Source: Candidatus Pelagibacter sp. RS40
GTDB taxonomy: Bacteria > Pseudomonadota > Alphaproteobacteria > Pelagibacterales > Pelagibacteraceae
Direction of reading: 5' to 3'
DNA: 64,000 nucleotides
NCBI RefSeq assembly: GCF_002101295.1
Contig: NZ_CP020778.1
Coordinates: forward strand, 1,157,001-1,221,000
Within the stretch, counting starts at the first letter, position 1, and each line of letters starts with the position of its first letter. A program made the translations under genes and the position numbers. The notes under the pieces were generated by a model, which saw only the letters and a list, made by a program, of their open reading frames with translations, had not been told where the DNA came from and searched no databases. This document shows, in pieces, positions 16,045 to 24,873 of the stretch.

Positions 16045-18171
16045 CTAATTTGCTTCTAATCCGAGTGCTTGTCTTTGTTTTTTAGTCCAAGCTAAAGTTA
16101 TACGATCAATAATTATAGCAAGAAGAACTATACCGATCCCTGCAGCTAATCCTCTTCCAGTATCAGACCTAGCTAATCCATTGAATACTTCTAAACCTAA
16201 TCCCTTACCACCAATTAAAGGAGTTACAATTTGCATTGCAAATGCCATTACAACTGTTTGATTAAATCCAATAACCAAGCTTGGAACGGCTAGCGGAAAT
16301 TTAATTTTTTGTAAAGTTTGAAGAAGCGTTCCTCCAAAAGATCTTGATACCTCAGAGTATGTACCTGATACTTGTGTTAAACCAAGTGCAGTTAGCCTTA
16401 TTATTGGAGGAATTGAATAAATAACAGTTGCAAGTACAGCTGAAACTATTCCTCCACCAAAAAACATTAAAACTGGTATCAGATAACAAAAATAAGGAAG
16501 TGTTTGCATTGCGTCTAGCACAACATTTAAAACTTCCTTAAACCTTTGGTTATAAGATGCGATAATTCCAAGTGGAACACCAATTGCAAAACATAAGACA
16601 ACAGAAACTAAAACTGATGAAAGAGTTATCATTGATTGTGGCCAAATTCCACAAGCACCAATAAATAGAAGAAGCAAAGCAGTTATGATTGCAAATCTTA
16701 AATTAACTGTAAAATAGCCAATTGCAACAAATACACTCATAGTATACCACCATGGTATATGTGTTAAGAATGTATCAAGTGGTCTTAACAAATTAAGATA
16801 TACAAAAGCTCTTAAGCCTTTTGTAAATGCTATAAAGCCTGGATTTATAGTTAATGACTTAACTCCATCTGCAATAGGCTGCCTGATTGATAATTTCCAT
16901 TCTTCTGGGAAAGTTCCAATTGAAATTAGATAACTGTCAACCAACGAAATAATTATAAAGACTATAAAAGATGGTATGACATAATATCTTCTGCTTAAAA
17001 ATTCTCTTAAATCTTCAGCATTCTCTTTATTAAAAATTGAAAAGATATATTTAACAAAGGTAGCTATTAAATTAGTAACACTCTTACAGATTAAATTTAT
17101 TGCAAAATGTAAATATAAAATAGGTTTTTCAATTAATCTTGCAACTTGAAACTTTTCCCAACTTTGAGGTAGAAGATAAAAAGGCTGTACATCTGATGGC
17201 AGAATATCTTTTTGTTTTGTTAAAGACATACTAAATCTATCAAACATTATAGCCATAAATAATATGCACAAACCACCTTCCATTGCCCAACCAACATCGA
17301 GGTTTCTAATAGCTAACCATACTTGACCACCAATACCTTCTGCACCAATAAAGCAAGCTAAAACAACTAAAGCTAATGCCATCATAATTACCTGGTTAAT
17401 TCCCATCATTATACTTGGTAAAGATAACGGGATTTTTATTTTAAATAGTAGTTGCAATTTACTTGATCCAAATGATGTTGCGGACTCTATTGTATCTTTT
17501 GAAACTTGTCTTATACCAGAATTCGTTAATCTTATTACAGGTGGCATAGCATAAATCATTGTTGCTAAAATTGCAGGAGCACCTCCAATTCCAAAAAAGA
17601 ACAACGCAGGAAATAAATAGACAAAAGCAGGCATTACTTGCATCGTGTCTAGTATTGGTTTCATAAAACCATCAAAGCGATCACTTTGCGAACATAAAAC
17701 ACCAAGAATGACACCAAAGAAAACACAGAGTAAAACGGATAAGCCCATCAGAGCTACAGTCTGAAGTGACTCATCCCACATTCCAACAGCTCCCCAAAAG
17801 TAAATTACAAACAATGAATATAATCCTAACCTTAAGCCACCTGCTATCAGACATGGTAAAAATATTATTGAAGCTACTAAAAGCCATGGAGAATCTATTA
17901 AAAAATCCTCTAAAAAGTAATAACCAGACTTAATGTATCCAGCTATAATTTTTGTCATCCATCTATAATTTTTTTTTAAATAGTCTTCACCATCATTTAC
18001 CCAAGCAGTAAAAGTAAATTCATCAGTTACAACTTTAGGAAGTTTGGAAGGACCTTCACTTTGACTGGATAAAAATAGCGCAACTAAAAATACCAATATT
18101 ATTGCAACATAGGTGATAACACTTTTGGAGCTGCCTGATTTATCAACAATTACAGTTTGTTCAGAAGACAT
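16045..18171 (-). CDS. proW: Tandem-duplicated betaine ABC permease (ProW-ProW fusion)
   Basis: A 708-aa inner-membrane protein with two complete ProW-type permease domains in one chain. The first EAA loop is IESATSFGSSKLQLLFKIKIPLSLPS (about residue 230) and the second is YSEVSRSFGGTLLQTLQKIKFPLAVPS (about 605). Each half also repeats an LD(T/A)MQ segment (DTMQVMPAFVYLFP and DAMQTLPYFCYLIP). ProW of E. coli is about 354 aa and works as a homodimer, so this is a covalent dimer with diverged halves. It starts 71 bp from the divergent ATPase and ends 1 bp before the molybdoenzyme gene. Confidence 0.9.
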   Translation of the reverse strand: MSSEQTVIVDKSGSSKSVITYVAIILVFLVALFLSSQSEGPSKLPKVVTDEFTFTAWVNDGEDYLKKNYRWMTKIIAGYIKSGYYFLEDFLIDSPWLLVASIIFLPCLIAGGLRLGLYSLFVIYFWGAVGMWDESLQTVALMGLSVLLCVFFGVILGVLCSQSDRFDGFMKPILDTMQVMPAFVYLFPALFFFGIGGAPAILATMIYAMPPVIRLTNSGIRQVSKDTIESATSFGSSKLQLLFKIKIPLSLPSIMMGINQVIMMALALVVLACFIGAEGIGGQVWLAIRNLDVGWAMEGGLCILFMAIMFDRFSMSLTKQKDILPSDVQPFYLLPQSWEKFQVARLIEKPILYLHFAINLICKSVTNLIATFVKYIFSIFNKENAEDLREFLSRRYYVIPSFIVFIIISLVDSYLISIGTFPEEWKLSIRQPIADGVKSLTINPGFIAFTKGLRAFVYLNLLRPLDTFLTHIPWWYTMSVFVAIGYFTVNLRFAIITALLLLFIGACGIWPQSMITLSSVLVSVVLCFAIGVPLGIIASYNQRFKEVLNVVLDAMQTLPYFCYLIPVLMFFGGGIVSAVLATVIYSIPPIIRLTALGLTQVSGTYSEVSRSFGGTLLQTLQKIKFPLAVPSLVIGFNQTVVMAFAMQIVTPLIGGKGLGLEVFNGLARSDTGRGLAAGIGIVLLAIIIDRITLAWTKKQRQALGLEAN

Positions 18172-18194
18172 AAAATATTTAATTTAAATAAATA

Positions 18195-18215
18195 ATTTTA
18201 CTTTTAAAGTAAAAT
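18195..18215. promoter_or_regulatory. Perfect 21-bp palindrome in the proW/proV divergent promoter region
   Basis: ATTTTACTTT (18195-18204) and AAAGTAAAAT (18206-18215) are perfect reverse complements around a single central T. The element lies in the 71-bp gap between the divergent permease and ATPase genes. This geometry suits a dimeric repressor or activator controlling both transcripts. The regulator is not identified, and no regulator gene is encoded nearby. Confidence 0.55.
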
Positions 18216-18242
18216 ATTGTCTATTTCACAATTAGTAATTAA

Positions 18243-19289
18243 ATGGCTGTTGAACAAAAAATCACTTGCTCAAATATCTGGAAATTATTCGGACCAGATG
18301 AAAAAAGAATAATCAAAAATTTAGACAAAAACCTATCTATAAAAGAGGTTCAAGAAAAAACAGGACATGTTGTTGCTGTTAAAGATGTAAGTTTTTCAAT
18401 TGTTAAAGGTGAGACTTTTGTTGTCATGGGCCTTTCAGGAAGTGGAAAATCTACTTTAGTTAGATGTATCTCAAGATTAATAGAACCCACGTCTGGAACT
18501 GTTAAAATGGATGATACCGATGTAACAAAAATGAGTAATAGTGAACTTTTAGATCTTAGAAGAAATAAAATGAGTATGGTATTCCAACATTTTGGATTAT
18601 TCCCGCACCGAACAGTTATTGAAAATATTGGATATGGTTTGGAAATTAGAGGAAGTAAAAAACAAGACAGATTAGATAAGTCAATGGAAGTATTGAAAAT
18701 GGTAGGATTAGAAGGTTGGCACAATAACTACCCAAGAGAGTTATCTGGTGGAATGCAACAAAGAGTGGGTTTGGCTAGAGCACTTGCTGTAGATCCTGAA
18801 ATTCTAATTTTTGACGAACCATTTTCAGCTTTAGATCCACTAATAAGAAGAGAGATGCAGGATGAACTACTTAAAATTCAAGACAAACTACAAAAAACTA
18901 TGGTTTTTATTACACACGATTTTTTAGAGGCAATTAAAATGGGAGATCATATCGCAATAATGAAAGACGGAGAAGTTTCACAAGTTGGAACACCCGAGGA
19001 AATAGTTGCAAATCCTATAGACCAATACGTTAAAGATTTTTGTGAAGATGTTCCAAAGTATAAAGTTTTAAGTGCAGGAAAAGTAATGAGAAAAGATTGT
19101 TGCGATGATACTAAAAAACTTTATTCATCTAAAGCAGACTGCATTCCTGATAATTCTAAAATTGAAACTTTGATAGATAAACTTGTTGATACCGATAAAA
19201 AATTTCCAGTTATTTGCTCTGAAACTGGAGACTTGCTAGGTGAAATTGACCGTTCTATTGTGATGAAATCAATGAGATCTGCTAGTTAA
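18243..19289 (+). CDS. proV: Betaine-type ABC transporter ATPase (ProV/OpuAA)
   Basis: ABC ATPase of the quaternary-amine uptake family, 348 aa. It has the ProV-specific N-terminal extension (IWKLFGPDEKRI), Walker A GLSGSGKST near 63, signature ELSGGMQQRVGLARAL near 166, Walker B ILIFDEPFSALDPL, and the switch His in VFITHDFLEA. After about residue 260 a short, degenerate CBS-like region remains (IPDNSKIETLIDKLVDTDKKFPVI), where E. coli ProV (400 aa) has two CBS domains. It is divergent from the fused permease and should energise that importer. No ribosome site is visible. Confidence 0.92.
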   Translation: MAVEQKITCSNIWKLFGPDEKRIIKNLDKNLSIKEVQEKTGHVVAVKDVSFSIVKGETFVVMGLSGSGKSTLVRCISRLIEPTSGTVKMDDTDVTKMSNSELLDLRRNKMSMVFQHFGLFPHRTVIENIGYGLEIRGSKKQDRLDKSMEVLKMVGLEGWHNNYPRELSGGMQQRVGLARALAVDPEILIFDEPFSALDPLIRREMQDELLKIQDKLQKTMVFITHDFLEAIKMGDHIAIMKDGEVSQVGTPEEIVANPIDQYVKDFCEDVPKYKVLSAGKVMRKDCCDDTKKLYSSKADCIPDNSKIETLIDKLVDTDKKFPVICSETGDLLGEIDRSIVMKSMRSAS

Positions 19290-20214
19290 TCTGTTTATTG
19301 CCTTTTATACTTTTCTCATTAACCTTGTCTCTCCAAATAATTATCATACCTGCTAATATTATTAATATAACTCCAGGAAAAAGTTGAGCCCAAGGCGCTT
19401 CATTAAAAAAAATCCACCCTAATACAAATGATGAGGGTATTCCTAAATACTCAAATGATGCCATCTTACTTGCGGAGATTAATCTATAAGAATAAATAAA
19501 TAAAATAGCAGCTGTACCACCAAGAATACCAGTTAGTGTCATTAAAAAAAAGTCTTGAACATTTTTGATTTCAACATGGCCGCTGGTTATAAAAAATAAT
19601 ACTAGTCCACCCAGTACGTTAAAAATTAATGAGTATAATTGTATTTTTGCAGTTGAATGACCTTCGGGAATAAATTTAAGTATTATAACACTGATCGCCC
19701 ATGCAAATGCAGTCATAATTGGAAATATTGAATAAAAACTAAATATCTCACTGGTTGGTTTCATAATTAGAACAACACCAAAGAAACCTAAAAAAATTGC
19801 AGACCATCTATATTTACCAACTTTATCTTTTAAAAAAAATATAGATAAAATTACAATAAAAAATGGTGATGAAAATGTCAAAGTCATTGCTGTTGCAAAC
19901 TCTAAATTTATTACAGAAATAAATACAAATATATTCATTGATAAAAATGCTAAACCTCTAAAAAAGCTTAAAATTAAAAATTTTTTGTCAATTTTTCGAA
20001 AAATTGAAAAATATTCTTTCGTGAATATTATTAGAAGAATTAAAGGAATAATTCCCGCTGCATTTCTAAAAACTGCTAGTTGAATAACAGAATATTCATC
20101 ACCAAGAAATTTTATCACAACCATGTAAAAATCTATACAAAGTATAGCCATGAGCATCGTAGTCACAGCAAGATAGGTTTTCTTCACATCTACTTTTTCA
20201 GATGATAATTTCAT
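19282..20214 (-). CDS. EamA/DMT family transporter
   Basis: A 310-aa drug/metabolite superfamily carrier with about ten hydrophobic segments and two internally similar EamA halves. Typical features include VFRNAAGIIPLILLI in the first half, EFATAMTLTFSSPFFIVILSIFFLKDKVG closing it, and ASFEYLGIPSSFVLGWIFFNEAP near the end of the second. The stop overlaps the convergent proV stop by 8 bp with no terminator. It is divergent, at 42 bp, from the Fe-alcohol dehydrogenase gene. Substrate and direction are unknown. Confidence 0.87.
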   Translation of the reverse strand: MKLSSEKVDVKKTYLAVTTMLMAILCIDFYMVVIKFLGDEYSVIQLAVFRNAAGIIPLILLIIFTKEYFSIFRKIDKKFLILSFFRGLAFLSMNIFVFISVINLEFATAMTLTFSSPFFIVILSIFFLKDKVGKYRWSAIFLGFFGVVLIMKPTSEIFSFYSIFPIMTAFAWAISVIILKFIPEGHSTAKIQLYSLIFNVLGGLVLFFITSGHVEIKNVQDFFLMTLTGILGGTAAILFIYSYRLISASKMASFEYLGIPSSFVLGWIFFNEAPWAQLFPGVILIILAGMIIIWRDKVNEKSIKGNKQIN

Positions 20215-20256
20215 TGTTAAAATCTTTTAAAAAATTGTATAAACCTTACAAATAAA

Positions 20257-21447
20257 ATGAGTAACTTTAAACTAAATGAATCTGATATCTTATCAAATCA
20301 AGATTGGACTTTCCCAACCAATATTGCGTACGGAGCCGGACGTTTAAAAGAAATTGGAACAATTTGTAATAACTTAAATATAAAAAATCCCTTGATAGTA
20401 ACTGACAAGGGAAGTCCAAAGTTGCCATTTATTTCGAATTTACAAAGTTATTTGTCTGATTCTAATGTAAAATCTGATTTATTTTTCGATATATCCCCTA
20501 ATCCAAGAGAGGATGAAGTTTCAGTTGGTTGCAAAAAATTTAAAGATGGAAATCATGATGCAATCATAGCTATAGGTGGTGGAAGTGCTATGGATGGAGG
20601 TAAATTAATTTGTTTAACAGCAAATAATGATGTTCCACTCAGAAATTTTGAGTTTGAGTTAACTCCTCCAATAATAAGTAAAGATAACCCATTTCCAAAA
20701 ATTATAACTATTCCTACAACAGCAGGAACAGGAGCAGAAACAGAAATTACAGCTATGGTAACGTATTTAAAAGAGGGAATGAAATTTTGCATGTGGCACC
20801 CTGATGTGAGACCTTCATTAGCATTAATTGATCCAGAATTAACAATAGGACTACCCGCTAATCTAACAGCATGGACAGGTGTAGATGCATTAATTCATGC
20901 AATTGAAGGATACTGCGTTCCAGGATTTAATCCTCTGTGTGATGGAGCAGCATTAGAAGGTCTATCATTGATATCCAAATCACTAGTAACTGCCGTAGAA
21001 CAACCAGATAGTATTTTAGCAAGAGGTGGAATGCATGTTGGATCTTGTTTAGCAGGAATATCATTTTTAAAAGGATTAGGTAATGTACATTCTATATCTC
21101 ACGTGGTTGGTGCTGAGTACAATACGCACCATGGTTTAACTAATGCAATAGTTTTACCCGTAGTTTTACGTTTCAATTTACCTGGTATGGAGGAAAAAGT
21201 TCAAAGAATGTCTGAAGCAATGCAATATAAAGATCATTCAGTTGATGCATTCATTAAAAATATGGAAGATTTGTTAGATAGAGTTAAAATCCCTAAAAGC
21301 TTAAGTGAATTAAATGTTCCCGAGGACAGTGCAGCAAGAATTGCAGAGAAAGCAATGAAAGATCAAGCGTATGGCCAAAACCCAAAGAAAGTCTCTTTTG
21401 AAGAAATGAAAGAAATGGTTTTACAAAGTATAAAAAAAGCTCGTTAA
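20257..21447 (+). CDS. Iron-containing alcohol dehydrogenase
   Basis: A 396-aa group III (Fe-dependent) alcohol dehydrogenase. Seen: NAD-binding GGGSAMDGGK near 107, IPTTAGTGAETEITAM near 155, and the metal site built from WTGVDALIHAIEGY (Asp and His near 212-216) plus HSISHVVGAEYNTHHG (two His near 280-295). It begins a plus-strand group with the amidase only 6 bp downstream, then a carrier, a methyltransferase-family protein and a CoA lyase. Likely job: oxidising an alcohol or reducing an aldehyde released from an imported compound. The specific substrate cannot be read. Confidence 0.9.
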   Translation: MSNFKLNESDILSNQDWTFPTNIAYGAGRLKEIGTICNNLNIKNPLIVTDKGSPKLPFISNLQSYLSDSNVKSDLFFDISPNPREDEVSVGCKKFKDGNHDAIIAIGGGSAMDGGKLICLTANNDVPLRNFEFELTPPIISKDNPFPKIITIPTTAGTGAETEITAMVTYLKEGMKFCMWHPDVRPSLALIDPELTIGLPANLTAWTGVDALIHAIEGYCVPGFNPLCDGAALEGLSLISKSLVTAVEQPDSILARGGMHVGSCLAGISFLKGLGNVHSISHVVGAEYNTHHGLTNAIVLPVVLRFNLPGMEEKVQRMSEAMQYKDHSVDAFIKNMEDLLDRVKIPKSLSELNVPEDSAARIAEKAMKDQAYGQNPKKVSFEEMKEMVLQSIKKAR

Positions 21448-21453
21448 GCTTTA

Positions 21454-22869
21454 ATGCTTGATAATCTATCAGTTGAAGAAATTCAAAAAAATATAAATAA
21501 CCGACAAATCTCAATTAAAGAAGTCTTAGTTTACTACTTAGAAAGAATAGAAAAATTTAATAAAGATATTAATGCTATAGTTTTACAAAAAGATAGAGAA
21601 TTATTAATTAAGGAAGCAGAACAGAAAGATAATTTACAAAATAGCAAAAAAATTTTAAATGGTTTGCCTATAGCGATCAAAGATCTTTCTGATGTTGTTG
21701 GTTTAAAAACTACATATGGTTATGCAGGATCAAAAAATAATAGCCCTAAGAAAAATTCACTATTTGTAGACAAACTAATAGATAATGGAGCAATCATAAT
21801 TGGTAAAACAAATACCGCAGAATTAGGTGTTGGCGGACATACTACTAACCGTCTTTTTGGACCTACATCTAATGTTTATAACTTTGAAAAGTCTGCAGCA
21901 GGATCGAGTGGTGGTGCAAGTTCAGCGGTTGCAGCTGGGCTACTTCCATTTGCGGACGGTACTGATCAAATGGGATCTTGTAGAGGTCCAGCTGCATATG
22001 CAAATATTTATGGATATAGACCAACTCCTGGTTTGATTGCTGCTGATCGAACATATCAAAATTTTGATATACCTATTTTAACAACACCAGGATGTTTTGC
22101 AAAAACACCAAATGATATGACATTTTTAATTGATGCTATTACCGGAAGGCATCCAATAGATAAAATTTCGTTTGATTTAGATAGTTCATTTAGAAATGCA
22201 AAGTTTTCAGAGAAAGAATTTTCAAATTTAAAGATTGTTTGGCTATCTAATATGAATGGTAAATATAATATTGAAAAATCCATTTTAGATATATGTGAAA
22301 AAAAATTAAAAGATTTAGAAAAAAATAATCTTGAAATTGAATATTTAAAGCCAAGCTTAGATACTGATGCTTTATGGAACAGCTGGACCACCTTTAGATC
22401 TAAAAGTATTTATCAAGATACATTAAGTATGGGTATTAAAGATATAAATTCCATGACATTTCAAGCAATTTGGGAATACAACAAAGGTAAAGATATTCAA
22501 TCTGATAACTTAAAATTAGCTTTTGAACAAAAAAAAAGATGTAATGAGCAAGTTAATAAAATTTTTGATAAATTTGATTTTTTAGCTTTACCTTCTGCTC
22601 AATTGTTTCCCTTTGATAAAAGTATTCAATTTCCAAGTAAAATTAACGAGACCAGTCTCGATACATATCATAGATGGCTAGAAGTTTTTATTATATCAAG
22701 CCTCTTGGAGCTACCAACTATAACTATTCCTGTTGGTTTTAATGAAAATGGTTTACCAATGGGAATGCAGATTATTGGTAAAAATAAAGACGACTTAAAA
22801 CTATTTGCTTTTGCAAAAATCTTTGAGGAAATTTATAATAATTCAAATTACAAACCAAAATTAAACTAA
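21454..22869 (+). CDS. Amidase (amidase-signature family)
   Basis: A 471-aa amidase-signature hydrolase. The Ser-cisSer-Lys triad is present: Lys in LPIAIKDLSDV near 76, the cis-Ser in AAGSSGGASSAVAAG near 149, and the nucleophile Ser 24 residues later in TDQMGSCRGPAA. The usual 'DTGGSIR' is altered to 'DQMGSCR', so the oxyanion-hole residues are atypical and the substrate may differ from GatA-like members. There is no GatB/GatC partner. Its stop overlaps the next gene's start (TAATG at 22867-22871). Possible substrates are amides, carbamates or ureido compounds. Confidence 0.87.
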   Translation: MLDNLSVEEIQKNINNRQISIKEVLVYYLERIEKFNKDINAIVLQKDRELLIKEAEQKDNLQNSKKILNGLPIAIKDLSDVVGLKTTYGYAGSKNNSPKKNSLFVDKLIDNGAIIIGKTNTAELGVGGHTTNRLFGPTSNVYNFEKSAAGSSGGASSAVAAGLLPFADGTDQMGSCRGPAAYANIYGYRPTPGLIAADRTYQNFDIPILTTPGCFAKTPNDMTFLIDAITGRHPIDKISFDLDSSFRNAKFSEKEFSNLKIVWLSNMNGKYNIEKSILDICEKKLKDLEKNNLEIEYLKPSLDTDALWNSWTTFRSKSIYQDTLSMGIKDINSMTFQAIWEYNKGKDIQSDNLKLAFEQKKRCNEQVNKIFDKFDFLALPSAQLFPFDKSIQFPSKINETSLDTYHRWLEVFIISSLLELPTITIPVGFNENGLPMGMQIIGKNKDDLKLFAFAKIFEEIYNNSNYKPKLN

Positions 22870-23759
22870 TGGTAAGACATCGACATCATTTTAAAATAGC
22901 TTTTATGTTAGCAATAGCAGCTGGATCATGGGGAGTTTATTGGCTTCCTCAAAGATATTTAGAAAATGGTGGCTTAACTGGGGGGTGGGGAACTATTTCT
23001 CAAATGATTATAGGTATATTATTACTAACTCCAATTTCTTTGTGGAGAAAATTTAAAGGTCGTTCATCAGGATTAGAAATACCATTTGTTGGTCTTTTAA
23101 CAGGAAGTGGTTTTATATGTTATGCCTTAAGTTTTTTATTAACAGATGTTGTGCGTGCATTAATCATGTTTTACATGATACCAGTTTGGACAACAATTTT
23201 TGAAATAATTTTTTTAAAGAAAAGACCTGGCTTAGAAAGAGTTTTAACATTGGGTCTTGCTCTTGGTGGTTTATGGATTGTTTTTAGTAAATCTAATATT
23301 GTACCACTACCCCAAAATGCTGGAGACTGGTTGGCCTTAGTAGGAGGTGTTCTTTTTGGTGGTGGGCTTATACGTTTGGAAATTACTAAAACAGATGGAG
23401 TATTTCCTGTAATATTTTCTTTTTTCTTTTATGGAACAATATTTAATATTTTCGCTGGTTATATTTTAAAAGATTATCTAGGACCTGTACCACCTGCAGA
23501 GGCTTTTCTCTCTATGTTTACTTTTTTGGTTCTTATTTCAGTATTTTATTTTATTCCTACAGGCGTAATAATAATGTGGTCACCATCAGTTCTAGGTGCT
23601 GGACTTTGTGCAATACTATATTTGAGTGAAATTGTTGTTGGGGTTGTTTCTGCTGGTATTTTAACAGATGAACCGTTTGGATGGCGAGAAATTGTTGGTA
23701 GCTCCATGATTGTGTTGGGGGGTGTGCTTGCAGTAGTGTTAGCCCCAAAAGAATCATAG
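22869..23759 (+). CDS. EamA/DMT family transporter
   Basis: A 296-aa carrier with about ten hydrophobic segments in two EamA repeats; SWGVYWLPQRYLENGGLTGGWG opens it and DVVRALIMFYMIPVWTTIFEIIFLKKRPG ends the first half. It is translationally coupled to the amidase by a TAATG overlap, and the next gene starts 3 bp after its stop. This suggests it moves the substrate or product of the amidase/dehydrogenase pair. It is distinct from the EamA gene at 19282-20214. Confidence 0.87.
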   Translation: MVRHRHHFKIAFMLAIAAGSWGVYWLPQRYLENGGLTGGWGTISQMIIGILLLTPISLWRKFKGRSSGLEIPFVGLLTGSGFICYALSFLLTDVVRALIMFYMIPVWTTIFEIIFLKKRPGLERVLTLGLALGGLWIVFSKSNIVPLPQNAGDWLALVGGVLFGGGLIRLEITKTDGVFPVIFSFFFYGTIFNIFAGYILKDYLGPVPPAEAFLSMFTFLVLISVFYFIPTGVIIMWSPSVLGAGLCAILYLSEIVVGVVSAGILTDEPFGWREIVGSSMIVLGGVLAVVLAPKES

Positions 23760-23762
23760 TAA

Positions 23763-24755
23763 ATGCTTTTCAAAGAAAAGCTAAAATCAAAAAATAAAAT
23801 ATTTTTAGATGGAGGGAACGGTTCTGAAATAGCAAAACTTGGCGGTGACATGAGCCCTGCATTTTCTGCATTAGCAACTTTAACATCACCAGATATTGTA
23901 ATTAAAGTTCATGAAAATTTTATTAATGCTGGTTGTGATATTATTACCGCAAATACATTTGCAACTAACAGACATAATTTGGAAAGTTTAAACAAAGGTG
24001 ATCAAGTACATAAATTTATCTCAGACTCAGTTAAACTTTCTAGAAAAGCGATATCAAATACTGGAAAAGAAAATAAAATTGCAGTAGCGGGTAGCCTATC
24101 AAACTTTTTTCCTCTAAAGGAAAATGAGTTTGTTCCAAATCCAGAATTTGTACCAACCTTTAAAAAAGAGGAAGAAAATTACAAAGAAGCTGCAAAAATT
24201 TTAAAAGAATCTGGAGCAGATTTATTGGTTCTAGAAATGCTTTTGGATGTAGACCACTCTAAAATTTTATTAAGTGCAGCTCTCGAAACTGGTTTACCAG
24301 TATGGGTTGGATTGAGTTGTTGCGATAGTAAATTTGACAATTCCGTTATTGGAAGAAATTTTAGAGCAGAGAAAGAAAAATCACTGATTTATGATGAGAA
24401 TAAGTATAAAGACCAACCTAAATACTTACCTGAAGATAAAATAATTTTACTAGATGATATAATAAAATCACTTACGAATTTAGGAGGTGATGTTTATGGA
24501 ATAATGCACACTTGGTTTCAAGATAGCATTGGTGGTTTAAAAATATTGAAGAATAATTGGAAAGGACCAATCATGTTTTATCCTGAAATACATAAATTTG
24601 ACACTAATACACATAAAGCAATAATAACTATGACAGAGGAAGAATTTTCAAACTCAATTTTAGAATTAATAGATGATCAAATTCAAATTGTTGGGGGCTG
24701 TTGTGGAGTTAACGACAAGCATTTAAAAAGACTTATACAATCTATATCTGAGTAA
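23763..24755 (+). CDS. Homocysteine S-methyltransferase family protein (first copy)
   Basis: A 330-aa zinc-dependent TIM-barrel protein of the homocysteine S-methyltransferase/BHMT family. Seen: FLDGGNGSEIAKLGG near 14-28, HENFINAGCDIITANTFATNRHNL near 52-75, GLSCCDS near 180 and the zinc motif VGGCCGVNDKHLKRL near 310. Known reaction: methyl transfer from a methylated onium donor such as S-methylmethionine or betaine to homocysteine. It has a charged insert near 195-230 (AEKEKSLIYDENKYKD) absent from the second copy at 26915-27832. It sits directly downstream of an EamA carrier; the donor is unknown. Confidence 0.85.
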   Translation: MLFKEKLKSKNKIFLDGGNGSEIAKLGGDMSPAFSALATLTSPDIVIKVHENFINAGCDIITANTFATNRHNLESLNKGDQVHKFISDSVKLSRKAISNTGKENKIAVAGSLSNFFPLKENEFVPNPEFVPTFKKEEENYKEAAKILKESGADLLVLEMLLDVDHSKILLSAALETGLPVWVGLSCCDSKFDNSVIGRNFRAEKEKSLIYDENKYKDQPKYLPEDKIILLDDIIKSLTNLGGDVYGIMHTWFQDSIGGLKILKNNWKGPIMFYPEIHKFDTNTHKAIITMTEEEFSNSILELIDDQIQIVGGCCGVNDKHLKRLIQSISE

Positions 24756-24873
24756 ATTAATCAATACTTCGAAATTTTTTAAAATTTAAAATTAAATTTT
24801 TTTATTGAAGTCAATTTAGTTACTATGATAGCTTTAAATATTAATAAACAAGATTATACCATTATAAATTTAA
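24756..24873 (+). other. Intergenic AT-rich gap
   Basis: 118 bp of very AT-rich sequence separate the methyltransferase-family gene from the CoA-lyase gene. No ORF, strong hairpin or clear ribosome site is seen. It probably holds a promoter for the lyase, so the lyase may be a separate transcription unit. Confidence 0.4.
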
